In this document: in pieces, positions 12,872-24,363 of the stretch | How the letters are laid out: the number at the start of each line of letters is the position of its first letter | Position numbering within the stretch: position 1 is the stretch's first letter | Assembly: GCA_024500155.1 (NCBI GenBank) | Contig: CM044858.1 | Span: forward strand, 36,313,786-36,377,785 | Length of the DNA stretch: 64,000 nt | Source of the DNA: Chenopodium formosanum | Taxonomy: Eukaryota > Streptophyta > Magnoliopsida > Caryophyllales > Amaranthaceae | Direction: 5' to 3' | Translations under genes and position numbers: made by a program | The notes under the pieces: generated by a model | Told to the model about the DNA's origin: nothing | The model's database searches: none | The model's input: only the letters and a program-made list of their open reading frames with translations

Positions 12872-13215
12872 GGCCTTATTTAGTAACTTTAGTTCACCTT
12901 ATTTTTACTTATTTTAGAAAAAATAAGTTCTGATCAGAACATCATTTTATGTGCGGTTTTATATCACTAAATATCTTTAATTTCGTAATGAAAAAAATTG
13001 TGAAAATTACATATAAACTACACATTATTACGAATCTAATAAGATTTCACTTGATATATTTTTTCCTTATAGATTATCGTACACTTAAGGTTAAAGTTTA
13101 GTCAAATCAGACAATCAGATCAGATCAGACCAGACCAGACCATACTAGACCAGATCAGATTAGACTAGACCAGATCAGATCAGATCAGCAAAAATAAGGT
13201 GAACCAAACAAAGCC
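12872..13215. mobile_element. Tourist-like MITE (PIF/Harbinger type)
   Basis: The 344-bp element starts GGCCTTATTTAG and its reverse-complement end starts GGCTTTGTTTGG; both ends share a TTCACCTTATTTTT block. TTA flanks it on both sides (12869-12871 and 13216-13218), the Harbinger target duplication. The inside includes an AGATCAGACC-type short tandem region at about 13105-13190. There is no transposase frame. Confidence 0.75.
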
Positions 13216-13935
13216 TTAATCCTCATGATTTTTTTTATCCATTATTTGTAGGTCGGATATTTGAGAGTAGAGGGGATTATCGATGATGCATATCTAAGCA
13301 AACATAGAAAAGTACAATAAGAAATAATTTAAATGAGGTTTGTTTTTTTTTTTTTTTTTTTTTTTACAATAGAATGAGATAACTTATAATGATTAAATGA
13401 TGCATAAATAAGGTTCGTGTTTGGATAACAAGTCACTAGCTCCGCACAATGTATGTTTAGGTGTAGGTCATTGTCGTCTCATATTTAATTCTCGTATCTG
13501 ATTTATTTTTTAACCTCTACTCAAGGATATCAACGACAATAAGTGAATAACAATATTACTTAAGGATTTATGCAAGAAAAAAGTGTATCTTTTATTGACA
13601 TTTACGTATATACTGATTTCATTGCTTAGGTACTTCTTTCCTATTTTATTTTATCTTCTCCTTCTTGGAGAATTACATTACTACTTAGGTAGGTAAACAA
13701 GAAGGTCAAAAACTTCTAGTACTACTTGGTGAAGTAATATATATGCATGAACATGAACATTAACATTGTGTATATTAATTACCAAGTCTTACCTGCTAAA
13801 AAGAATAACAAAATCAAAAATCAAACCATGCATATGACTTAATTAACATGATTAAATAAACATTTGACCACTTCGAAGTATGTATACATATGATTTAGGA
13901 CCAATTCAGCTCCTAAATAGTGCATTATCTATAAC

Positions 13936-13943
13936 TATATAAA
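13936..13943 (+). promoter_or_regulatory. TATA box of GLP1
   Basis: TATATAAA lies 105 bp upstream of the GLP1 ATG (14048), leaving a plausible leader. A block ACCAATTCAGCTCC about 30 bp upstream of it is conserved in the GLP2 promoter. Confidence 0.7.
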
Positions 13944-14047
13944 GGGACCTTTCCAATGCCTTAGAACCATAACAATTCATAACTCACAGACAATCTTTAC
14001 AGAGAAAAAAGGCGGTCATCATAGCAGCAGAATTCGGAAAGGAAACC

Positions 14048-14834
14048 ATGGCAGCTTACAGATTGTTCGCGTTCTTAACCCTTGTAGCCCTTACTTTGTC
14101 TGTGGGATATGCCACTGATCCTACACAGCTCCAGGATTTTTGTGTCGCCACTAATGACCCAAACAATGCATGTAAGATTCAGTTTTTCCTATCATGCAGG
14201 ATTATTAGTAGTTCTTATGTCTGTTTAAATTTAACATTAAACACAATGACTTATCATTCTGTACATTTCTGCAGTGTTTGTAAATGGGCTATTCTGCAAG
14301 AATCCAATGGCAGTCACAGCAGACGATTTCTTCAAAAACGGGCTAGACAAACCTGGTAATACCGACAATATGCTTGGCTCAGCTGTCACACCAGTGGCTG
14401 CAGCACAATTGCCAGGACTCAACACCCTTGGCATATCACTTGCCAGGCTCGACTTTGCACCATATGGCCTAGTTGCTCCCCACACACACCCCCGTGCTAC
14501 TGAGGTTTTCACGGTGATGGAGGGTACCATTTATGTTGGTTTTGTGACCTCTAACCCAGCAGATAATAGTGCAAATAAGCTCTTTACCAAGGTTCTTAAA
14601 AAGGGAGATGTGTTTGTTTTCCCACAAGGTCTCATTCACTTTCAGCTCAATGTTGGTAAAACTCCTGCTTTTGCCATTTCTGCTTTGAGTAGCCAGAATC
14701 CGGGTGTTGTCACTATTGGTAACGCGGTTTTTGGCTCTCAACCACCTATCTCCGTTGATGTTCTTTCTAAGGCATTTCAGCTAGATGCTAATGTGATCAA
14801 GCAAATCCAGTCTAAGTTCGCAATGAGCTCTTAA
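14048..14834 (+). CDS. Germin-like protein, copy 1
   Basis: A secreted cupin of the germin-like family, normally an oligomeric, metal-binding cell-wall protein; some members have superoxide dismutase or oxalate oxidase activity, and which applies here is unknown. Exons 14048-14171 and 14275-14834 give 227 aa with one short intron. Residues 1-22 form a hydrophobic signal peptide before TDPTQLQDFCVA. The cupin metal ligands are visible in APHTHPRATE (two His and a Glu) and in VFPQGLIHFQLN (third His). Cys in QDFC and in LFCKNP could form the family's disulphide. I see no N-X-S/T site, which is unusual for germins. The ATG context aaaccATGG is strong. It is a close paralogue of the gene at 17171-17960. 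Confidence 0.93.
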
Positions 14835-15689
14835 ATGTAATCAAGTGCAACCTAATTAATATGGATCGTCGATTGCTTTTTATAATAGTTGTGGATTAAT
14901 AAATAACACAATGTTGATTTAATAAAATAGTCCTTTGTATCGTTCAAGTAAAGTAAAATATTTTCTTTGTATTATTCAACATTCCAAAATATAATGAAAA
15001 ATAAAGTTTACAATAATGTTTTAATTGTGTGTGTAAAGTGTAATATGTCATAAAAAAGAATGGTTGCCTTTTAAAGTTTGTTACAACCTTCAACTCACAC
15101 TTCTCCCTTGGACCTATGAATCTTTTCAGCTAACATCCAATGTTTTCAAGAAATAACACTCAAAGTTCTGAGAAACTTATTGAAATTGAAGAACTTTGAA
15201 TTTGTTTTTTCGATGTAATAGACAAGGTTGGCATCACTGAAACAGAGGACTTACCTGATCACAGATTATATATGAGTTATCATTGCTTTTAATTCTGCTT
15301 CCTTTAAGAGTAGAATGAACTGGGAACATCACCAGATCACTGCACAAGTTGTGACAAAATCATCGGTGTGCACTCAATCTGTTTCATGAAAGTTATAGAT
15401 ATAATACTAATAATAGTACATCACACATGTTTCATACTTGGTTTCGGTCTTTCGGACTACAATTTGTGTATCATGCTTATATTCTACTTCGTATATAACA
15501 TAATTCCAATTTGGACATGATGCATTTCCTGTTTTAAACCAATGATATTGAAGCGTTTAATGAAAAAAAAAGGCCTTAGTTTGAGGTCTAAGCTAGATCC
15601 TTGGAACAAATCAACCAAATTAGAGTTCCAACTAATATTAGTACACCCTTTCTATAGATGCATATTCCCAGTTGAGGTCTAAGGTAGAT
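14835..15689. other. Intergenic DNA between GLP1 and the AAE pseudogene
   Basis: AT-rich sequence containing the GLP1 3' untranslated region. I see no coding potential; short words near its right end resemble decayed AAE sequence, so the pseudogene may extend a little further left. Confidence 0.5.
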
Positions 15690-16440
15690 CACTAGATTGT
15701 CTCATAGCAGTTGCCTGTACCATGACACCTTGAGCAGTCCGATGAATTAACATTACAGTTTTTATCTCAATTAGGCTAATGTTTTCACCACCAGTAGTGC
15801 AGTAGTTCATTAAACTATCAGGGTGATTGACCCTTTTTTGCCCCTGAAATGGAACCATCTGCCCGAGTAGCCTTCAGAATTCTCGAGTACTTTCTCTAAC
15901 AAAAACTTGCCTATTGTCTTCCCATCAGCATGTATGTACACTTTTTACCGAAATGGGATCTACCATTTTTCTCAAGTCCAAGGTGAAGCCCTCTTTTCCG
16001 AGCCTTAGTTTTTGCCTCTCCATTGAACAAAAAAGCAACTCGACCATCCAAACATAAACAGTGGCAGACTGGCAGTCTAGTACGTTTCTGTCTTCCCAAA
16101 TCCGTGTTTTACAACAAATCTAGTTTCTTCCACGTATAAAATTACTAGCGGATGACATTATGATCATATAGTGTATAAAGTCATAGGTTGATACTTCCTG
16201 CTTCGCAATATTACTGGATATATCCTACGCAACAACATTATGCAGGGTTGTAGGCAAATATTTTCTGAACCTTGAGTTGCTACAGCTCATGTAAGGCACG
16301 ATACATTACAATAGAAAATAGGGGGAGTTCAGTGACTTTGGTCAGTCCACAGACAGAAGTCTGGCAGGAATTTATCTAGTTTGCTTGAACTGTTGCTAAG
16401 AAGTTCAGATACCTATATTGCTATAAGCCACCCCATTAAA
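15690..16440 (-). pseudogene. Decayed acyl-activating enzyme fragment
   Basis: The reverse complement aligns by eye, in order, with the central and C-terminal part of the exon 2 region of the two intact AAE genes. Recognisable blocks match the GGENIS region (about 15770-15800), the GDLG/DGY region (15815-15860), the PADAKT region (15910-15935), KARQG (15985-16020), the YGPAT/WKPEW region (16045-16085), and the FHCNGW and YSHRGAYLNS regions (16270-16430). Many indels and stops break the frame and neither end of the gene is present. It lies between the two germin-like genes in the same orientation as the intact AAE copies, as expected if an AAE-GLP block was duplicated and one AAE copy died. 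Confidence 0.85.
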
Positions 16441-17051
16441 ATGATGCTTCTGAAATACAAATATTATAACATAGGACAAATTTTCATTGTAAAAAGTATT
16501 GTCACTCATGGAGAGATTGAGCGTTCGATTTTTATCAGGCCTTTTACTCTTCCATCAGATCAAAATAAAAACTAGCATCACATGACAAGTGTAGTATGCA
16601 CTAAGCTTATGAGGTAAAATGGGTCATGCAAAGATACATCATTACTGAAGCCAATTCGCTGACTATAAATTCTACAATAGTAATATAAAATTCCTACTTT
16701 TGGCTAAGTCATAATTATTACCTAGTGAAAACACATTAATATATGATCGGAAAAGGACTGAATACTAATCTGAGGAAAGAATGTCAAATATATTTTATTT
16801 TTACCAATTCACGCCGTCTTACACTGATTCCATAGGTTTATCCATTTATGTCAACAAATACTCCATGGATTGTTTGTGAGCACAGAAATTGGCAGGCATA
16901 CCAAGTCATTACCTGCTCAGAAGAATAGTATATGTTACTAATTAACTGCCTTAAGACTTAGTTAACATGACATGGTAATCTTTATTGACAAATTTACGTA
17001 CTCTAGAAAAATATGACCAATTCAACTCCAAAACAACCCACCATCTAAACC

Positions 17052-17058
17052 TATAAAA
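17052..17058 (+). promoter_or_regulatory. TATA box of GLP2
   Basis: TATAAAA lies 113 bp before the GLP2 ATG, almost the same distance as in GLP1. A GACCAATTCAACTCC block shortly upstream is shared with GLP1. Confidence 0.7.
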
Positions 17059-17170
17059 GGGTGCTTTCCCAAGCAAGAAACCACCACAACTTACAAGTGC
17101 TCAAACTCATACAAAAGAAGTAAAAGTTCATTTCAGTAGAAACTACACGATAAATTAGACATCAGAAACC

Positions 17171-17960
17171 ATGGCAGCTTACAGATTCTTTGCATACTTG
17201 ACTCTATTAGCTCTAACATCTAGTATAGTCTATGCTACCGATCCTACACAGCTCCAAGACTTTTGTGTCGCCACAAATGACCCAAAAAATGCTTGTAAGA
17301 ATTAATTCCTGTTATAACTGCATGATATTCCAAAATTTGTATGCAAGTAGGAGTTAATTATTTTTGTCTAAGCACTAACGCTGGTTTATGTTCTGCTATT
17401 TATTATCTGCAGTGTTTGTAAATGGGCTATTCTGCAAGAATCCAATGGCAGTTACAGCAGAAGATTTCTTCACCGATGGGCTAGACAAATCTGGTAACAC
17501 CAACAATAAGTTAGGCTCAGCGGTGACTCCAGTGGCAGCAACTCAATTGCCAGGACTCAACACCCTTGGTATATCACTCGCCAGGCTTGACTTTGCCCCA
17601 TATGGCCTTGTTGCTCCCCACACACACCCCCGTGCCACTGAGGTTTTCACAGTGATGGAGGGTACCATCTATGTTGGCTTTGTGACCTCTAACCCAGCAG
17701 ATAATAGTGCAAACAAGCTCTTTACCAAGGTTCTCAAAAAGGGAGATGTGTTCGTTTTCCCACAAGGTCTCGTTCACTTTCAGCTCAATGTTGGCAAAAC
17801 TCCTGCTTTTGCCATTTCTGCCTTGAGTAGCCAGAATCCAGGTGTGGTCACTGTTGGTAACGCTGTTTTTGGCTCTGAAGCACCTATCTCTGTTGATGTT
17901 CTTTCCAAGGCCTTTCAGCTTGATGCTAATGTCATCAAGTATATCCAGTCCAAATTCTAA
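17171..17960 (+). CDS. Germin-like protein, copy 2
   Basis: Tandem paralogue of the gene at 14048, with the same two-exon structure: 17171-17294 and 17413-17960, 223 aa. A signal peptide of about 22 residues is followed by the same TDPTQLQDFCVA start of the mature protein. The cupin ligands are retained in APHTHPRATE and VFPQGLVHFQLN, so it should bind metal. Differences from copy 1 are scattered conservative changes (for instance VTVGNAVFGSEAP) and a shorter C-terminus ending IQSKF. Intron position and phase are identical, but the intron sequence has diverged, so the duplication is not very recent. Exact activity is unknown. Confidence 0.93.
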
Positions 17961-19264
17961 CTGATTACTTCCTGATTGAGAACAGACAGAACAATGTACT
18001 GCAGAGTGATCAAATATTGATTTCATTATGTTTGCCGATGTTTTTATTTTCTAATACCATTGTTTATTTGTTAAATTTTACAAAAATAAATGAATAACTT
18101 ATTTATACAGTATTTAAAAAAAAAATGTATATTGAAGTATTGAACTGTTTTGTATACAATATCTGTTCTACATTTGCCATGGAAAAGAAAGCAGTTAATC
18201 TTTATGTTTGCTGTGCTTTCATCTCCTGTTCCCTAAACTCCAATCCTCGCTCCCTATGCACAGCCAAGGTGCTTACTACCCAAGTTGCCTAAACTCCTCA
18301 GACCAGGCCAGTCACACTTATTATGAAAACTGACCTCAAAGACACAACATATTTAGGCCAAACCACCTTACAAAGTCATCCATTCTACCATTGGTCTTTC
18401 TGCGTTCACCATTACAACTTTCAAACATTACTCATAATATGCATAAACACTCAAGAGATTAATCAGGCCAAATAACTTTTTACCTTAAATGCTTCTAGCA
18501 TTTCAGAAAATATCCTGAGTTTCTGACCATACTCAATTTTCAGAAAACTTAGCTTTCAGCTTCATAAAATAATTAAGAAAGATAATCTCGGTGAGGTGGG
18601 ATGATATAAACTAAGATACTAAGTGAAATTGAGGATGACTACAGGTCTACAGCCCCAAGGTAAGGAAATTATGATAAAGACGAGATGTATTAAGTTAGAG
18701 CTCAACAGCATTAACATTACAGCTACAATCTTACAGACGACTAAGTAGTACAGTGCAACAGTATTCAATGAAGAACTTCAAGATAAGCTTGTTGCCTTGA
18801 TTTAACAGGAAAAAAAGGACATCAATAAAACCACAAATTTGTGGAATGCAATTACAGATATTGATGAGTACTAGAAATTAATGCACAATTTTGTCACAAC
18901 ATTGTTGAGCGCACATTCTAAATCATGAAAATCAGAAATAATACAGCAGATCACAGAGTGACTTGGTGAATGAGGACAAATGTTCTTGCATGAACTCACA
19001 CAGTCACACCCACATATATAAAACATACGAGGAACGATCACAGAATGTTTTGTATAAATAAAGAATATGAAAATTCAATGACTTAATGCATGTTTCCAGA
19101 GAAGCATTTGAACTGTCATCTGAAATGCTTCTGATAGAAAAAAGGGACAGATGAATATGAATGGACTCTGGTTCTGCTAGTATATGGTCAATATCATTTT
19201 GCAGAAAGCTTGAGGAAAGATATTCCTGTGACAAGAATCGACGAAGAAATAAGGCCATCATAAC
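17961..19264. other. Convergent intergenic region
   Basis: 1.3 kb between the ends of GLP2 (+) and AAE copy B (-). AT-rich, with a run of A near 18116. I see no gene; it includes both 3' untranslated regions. Confidence 0.55.
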
Positions 19265-22200
19265 TTAAAGTTTACTGGTTTTTGTTAGGCTTCCCATGGC
19301 TTTTGCTTTCTCCCTGAGTATGTATTTCTGTGCCTTCCCAGTTATTGTGCGCTGCAGATCCTCAAAAACAACTGTCCGAGGAGCCATATAATGAGGCAAG
19401 CGATCTCTACAAAACTTAATTATATCTGCAGAGGTAATATCATTACACCCATCCTTCAGCTTTACAAACGCGCAGGGTGTCTCCCCCCAGTGATAATCAG
19501 GACGAGCCACTACAGCAACTTCTAGAACAGCCGGATGACTTGATATTACATCTTCTACCTCAATTGAGCTTATATTCTCTCCACCAGATATTATTATGTC
19601 CTTTTCTCTGTCTTTTATCTGAATATAACCATCAGGGTATTTGACAGCTAAGTCTCCACTATGATACCATCCATTCTCAAAAGCCTTCTTAGTAGCCTTC
19701 TCATCGCTCAAGTACCCATTCATAATGGTGTTCCCTCTAAGCATAACCTCGCCCATTGTCTTTGCATCAGCAGGGACACTTTTCATAGTCATTGGATCTT
19801 TTACATCCACTTCCTCAAGTCCAAGATGGAGCACTCCTTGTCGCGCCTTAATCTTTGCCCTTTCATTCGCAGGCAAAGTATCCCACTCAGGCTTCCAAAC
19901 ACAAACTGTAGCAGGCCCATAGGCTTCTGTCAACCCATATCCGTGTGTTACTGCAAACCCAATCTCCTCCATTTTGAAGAGTACTTGTGGAGCTGGTGGA
20001 GCACCACCTGTTATCGCAACCACCTTTCCTGGAAGAGGCTTCTTATCGCCATCAGGAGAATTTATGATCATGTTAAGAACAGTTGGTGCACCACCCATGT
20101 GGGTAACTTTATACTCAGCAATACTACTGAATATATCCTTTGCAACAACATTGCGCAGGCAGACATTTATCCCACCTTGAGCTGCTATACCCCATGTAAA
20201 GCACCAGCCATTGCAGTGAAACATAGGGACAGTCCACAGAAAGACAGGCCTCGTAAGCATTTCATTCACCAGAACTGTAGCCAAGGAGTTCAGATATGCA
20301 CCTCTGTGACTGTAAACAACGCCTTTAGGACTTGAAGTTGTCCCTGAAGTATAGTTCAATGCAATTGGATCCCATTCATCTTTTGGCCTTCGGATCTCAA
20401 ATTCAGGATTTCCAGTCCTTAAAAGATTCTCATACTCAAAGGTTCTGGTTAGAAGCATGTCATTTCCAACTGACATCAACTGGTCATCGAGAACTAGGAC
20501 AATATCAGGAAGGCTAGAGCTTGAGTTGGACATGTTTTCTAATGCTCCGCGTATAGTATCCAAAAACTGATAATCTACAAAGACGAGCTTTGCCTTTGAA
20601 TGCTTTAGCAAGACAGACACCATAGCAGAATCATGACGAATGTTCAAGGAGCAAAGGACTGCTCCGGCCATTGGAACAGCAAAGTGCAACTCATACATTG
20701 CCGGAGTGTTGGGGAGAAAAGCAGCAACCTAATGTTGGCATGTCAAAGACCAAGATAAAAGAGGACATGTTAGAGTAAGTCATTAACTTAATCTGGTTTG
20801 GAGGAAATGGACAGCCTGATGTACATATATAAGCCGAAACAAACAAACAAACAAAAATAATATAAATGTAAGAGCACAGATTTTTTTTATTACACCATTC
20901 CAACCACCATTAGTAAAATAAGCAAAGTTAAAACATCGTGCATTGCATCATTCATTCATTTGCATGATAGAAAGCATGTATACATACATAAAAAACAAAC
21001 AAAGGCCATTTTAATTACATCCGTATATTCATTGATCAAATGATAGGCTGACAAGATATAGGTTAGGCCTAATAGGCAAAAAATGTTTTACCAGCATTTT
21101 TGGTCACCTGCTATATTTGTGATAAAACATCTGATTAGTAAAACATCTAATAATTTTCATATACATTTCAAGAGATGCAACGAACCTCGGGCAAAAGTCT
21201 AATAAGCTCTTATAAACCATTAGTAGAACTTCAGTCCATTTACTGATTCAAAAGAGGATACAATAAGGGAGAAAGTTAAACAATAAGAAGTTTCCTCTCA
21301 TTTGTTAGGACTGGTATCTAATGTAATGTTAGGACTTAGGACTTAGAATTAGTTAGGAGTATGTCACACAATTTTTGTTTAGTCAAAAGTCAAACTTCCC
21401 TTGATCAATTCAAATTGTTTTGTAAAATTGACCACATATATACCAGAATCAATTGGAAATATGAGAATTAGTACGTCCCATGGGGTTATTCATCAGCCAT
21501 CACGTGTAAGTTTATCTTTTAACACGATCACTTAACTACTTTGAAGTATAGCCACAAAAACGGACATCATAAAACAGGATATCATACAATACATTCCTAT
21601 ATATCGAAACAAATGAACAACATACTTATGATTACAATATGTACAAAGTGCACAAAATATACATGGATTAATTTGATCAGCAAGAATTCACACTTAATAC
21701 GACTATACGAGTACTAGACATCATGACAAAAACAGTCATATATAGACATACAATCTAATTAACAACACACATAGAAAAAACATAGTATATTTTCTGTTCC
21801 TACATACATGCAACTTATTGCAACACTTAAAGTTTATACACCATTCATACATTAGTTTTGATCACAACATATAAAAATATATGTTATCATGTAATATGTT
21901 CATAAATTAGTTTCAATGTGCATATTTTTCTAGTATCAATTTTTAAAAAAAAATTCTACTAAAACAAAATTTCTTTACATATCAAGCGTGTCAGTCAAAC
22001 TGTAACAAGTATTTAACAACAAATACAAACATAAAATTGAACGTGTTAAGTCAAATTCAATAAAATCTCGAATTGAGAACCAAAGAACAACTTATCACCT
22101 AAAATTATGCGCTATGATAACTGAGCATATATAAATTTAAGAACTTACAACATCGCCATAAGAGATAGACAATTGGGTGAGAGCAGAAGCAAGTTTAGTA

Positions 22201-22346
22201 CACCTAATAAGAGTTTCTCTCCAAGTATACTTAACATTCCCATAAACAACAGAAGTTTGATCTCCATAGACAAGTGCTGATCTCTCCAAAAAACTTATTG
22301 GAGATAGTGGAACATAATTTGCTGAGCAACGAATTAATCCCTCCAT
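19265..22346 (-). CDS. AAE1: Acyl-activating enzyme 1-like acyl-CoA ligase, copy B (peroxisomal)
   Basis: Second intact copy of the ANL-family acyl-CoA ligase. Exon 1 is 22346-22149 (66 codons, exactly as in copy A) and exon 2 is 20728-19265, separated by a 1.4-kb intron at the same codon (between Asp-Val and Val-Ala-Ala); 553 aa. It keeps the AMP-binding loop YTSGTTSSPKGV, GYGLTEAYGPAT, the HSGDLA region, IIISGGENIS and the lysine motif TITGKAQKY. It ends in SKL, the canonical PTS1 peroxisomal signal, where copy A has SRL. All catalytic motifs are intact, so it is probably functional. The substrate is unknown; relatives act on short or aromatic carboxylates. Differences between A and B may reflect divergence in substrate or expression. 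Confidence 0.93.
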
Positions 22347-23214
22347 TAATGAGTTCTAAAGCTTTATTGTGAATTTAGTAGAGTTTTGACTTTTTTTTGG
22401 TGTTAAGAAGAGACAAGAGAGATTCGTTTTATAGAGGTTTAAGCCGTTAAAATATGTATTGTTTAATTGAAAGTCTACTTTAAGTTGTATGTAATAATTC
22501 ATGTTTTGGTCAATTTTAATTTGTAATGCAATAATTCATGTTAAAAGTCAATTTTAAGTTGTAAACTTGTAAGTTGTGATGCAATAATTCATGTTTAGTC
22601 ATTTTTAAGTTTGGCTAGTCAATCACCGAGCTATTTGTAATAAACAAGTTGGTTGTATAGCTTGTAATGACAATACGTACAATTTCATGCATGTTTGTAC
22701 TACAAAAAATCATTTTTAAGAAAAGTACCACTATTGCATTTAAATTTCAATCTTATCATTTACGAACCCTTTACAGGGCTATCAATTTTCGAGGTTGTTA
22801 TTGTACACAATATCACAATAGTTGGTAATATAATTGAATACAACACAACCTAAATGGACCTAAGCAGCCGAAATAAACAAGTAAGCCGAATATGATACAA
22901 ACCACCTACACTATATGTAGCCTAAGATAACCCAAACTGTTGAACAAAATTTGATAGAAATGACCTATTATCACCTCACTTATTGATCAATAAGGAGGGA
23001 ATGATCAACAATATAGAAGATTCAATTCGAAAATCACCGAATTTAACAAGACTTGATAACATTTTTATGATGTCCACCATAGATGGACTACAACATCACA
23101 CAAGCAAAACATCTAAATTTTCCATGAATAACGCTCATCATCAATTTTGAACATATCAATAAATCCTCCCTCAAATTTGTCCACCCTTTGTCTAAAATCT
23201 ATCTTCTTATTCCT
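22347..23214. other. Intergenic DNA upstream of AAE copy B
   Basis: 0.87 kb, AT-rich, holding the AAE copy B promoter and the 3' end of the next gene. Several diverged direct repeats of CAATAATTCATGTT occur at about 22492-22592. No gene seen. Confidence 0.55.
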
Positions 23215-24363
23215 TTACTTTCTCCTAGCTCTTGTACTAGGAGCCTTCCTCGCCGTCTCATCGACATTCATCGGTGCCACCGGAAGTGGAGGCTTCCTAG
23301 TGGTGCTCCTCAATGCATACCTCGGGTGCTCGCTACGATCGACAGAAGAGTAGGTAGCTGCCATCATCGTCTTCTTCAGACTATCCGCCTTCTTCCTAGT
23401 ATCCTTCTTCTTAGTTGTAGAATCGAGTTTAACACCCAGATTATAGGCAGATTTAGGCTCATCATGATCATCCCCTGTTTCACTCTGTTTCTTCCTTAAC
23501 CTCTCATTCCTTCTCTCTGAATAAGCATTGTAAAATCGACCTCTCTCAAACTGATTAGTACCTCCAATTGATGAATGACTCCCAAATTCTGTGTTTTTCG
23601 CATTGATTGCGCCGAGTTCGTCTTGAACCATCTTTGCTAATGCCCTCAATTCACAAGAAGCTGTGTTGTTTTCTGGCATATTTTCTGATCCTTTCATCTG
23701 GGGTTTGTTCATCATAGCTGTAATTACAATTAATTTTTTAAAAAAACAACAAAATTAGCCCATTTTAAAGCATATAATACATATTCTGTTCAAAAACAGA
23801 GTATATAAATATAATCATCACACACAAAATAATCAGAGCCCTGATAACATAAACTAGCTTATAATAAATTACATGGGTTCATTTCTGATTAACAATTATC
23901 TAATCCATTTTCTTTTTAAATCCAAAGTTTTTAATATAATCATAACCCAGAAAACCTCTGCAAATCAAAATTAATCTAGGTTCATTTCTGATTAACAATC
24001 AATGAAAAAAAAATCAAAAATACCCAATATAATCAGATTTTCTTCATACATTTCAAGTCAGTTTTATAAACAACCCTATATAGTCTAAGTGTCTAACTAT
24101 ACACGCAATTGATCGGTGTTAATAATGTTTATGAATAAACAAATGGGTATTATCAATTTTCTTGAACTAAATTACATATTATATCATCAACCCACCCAAA
24201 AAAATTAAAATTGAAAACAAAAAATAAAAACTTTGAATTGAAAATTACCTGGTGTTCGAAGAGGGGTGTTGGCGATGATGTTGGAATTGGGTGGTTGAAG
24301 AGGACGACGGCCGCGAAGCGTCATCGGAGATCTTGCAAGAGGTGGTTTCCGATCAGATTTCAT
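23215..24363 (-). CDS. Small basic plant protein of unknown function
   Basis: Two coding exons, 24363-24249 and 23717-23215, join in frame to give 205 aa. An acceptor-like TTGTTTCAG lies immediately before the ATG, so a 5'-UTR intron is likely. The protein is hydrophilic and rich in Lys/Arg. An N-terminal stretch contains several SP/TP sites (LARSPM, NTPLRTPG); then comes a short predicted helix CELRALAKMVQDELG, then an Arg-rich helical block around RGRFYNAYSERRNERL, a YNLGV motif, and a basic C-terminus. It has no signal peptide and no membrane segment. The overall pattern resembles a small conserved eudicot family that I remember but cannot name, so I give no function. The SP/TP sites and AACGG motifs upstream hint at cell-cycle control, which is inference only. 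Confidence 0.75.

Larger units (their letters stand above)
11654..14047. other. Intergenic region between AAE copy A and GLP1
   Basis: Divergent promoters of AAE copy A (-) and GLP1 (+) lie in this 2.4-kb AT-rich stretch. It contains a possible SINE (about 12010-12118, reverse strand), a Tourist-like MITE (12872-13215), a run of T at about 13341-13364, and the GLP1 TATA box. I see no coding exon. Confidence 0.6.

Noticed and set aside
19661..20335. 224-aa plus-strand open frame opposite AAE copy B
   Set aside because: It is the antisense shadow of the conserved AAE exon 2; similar shadows occur opposite copy A.
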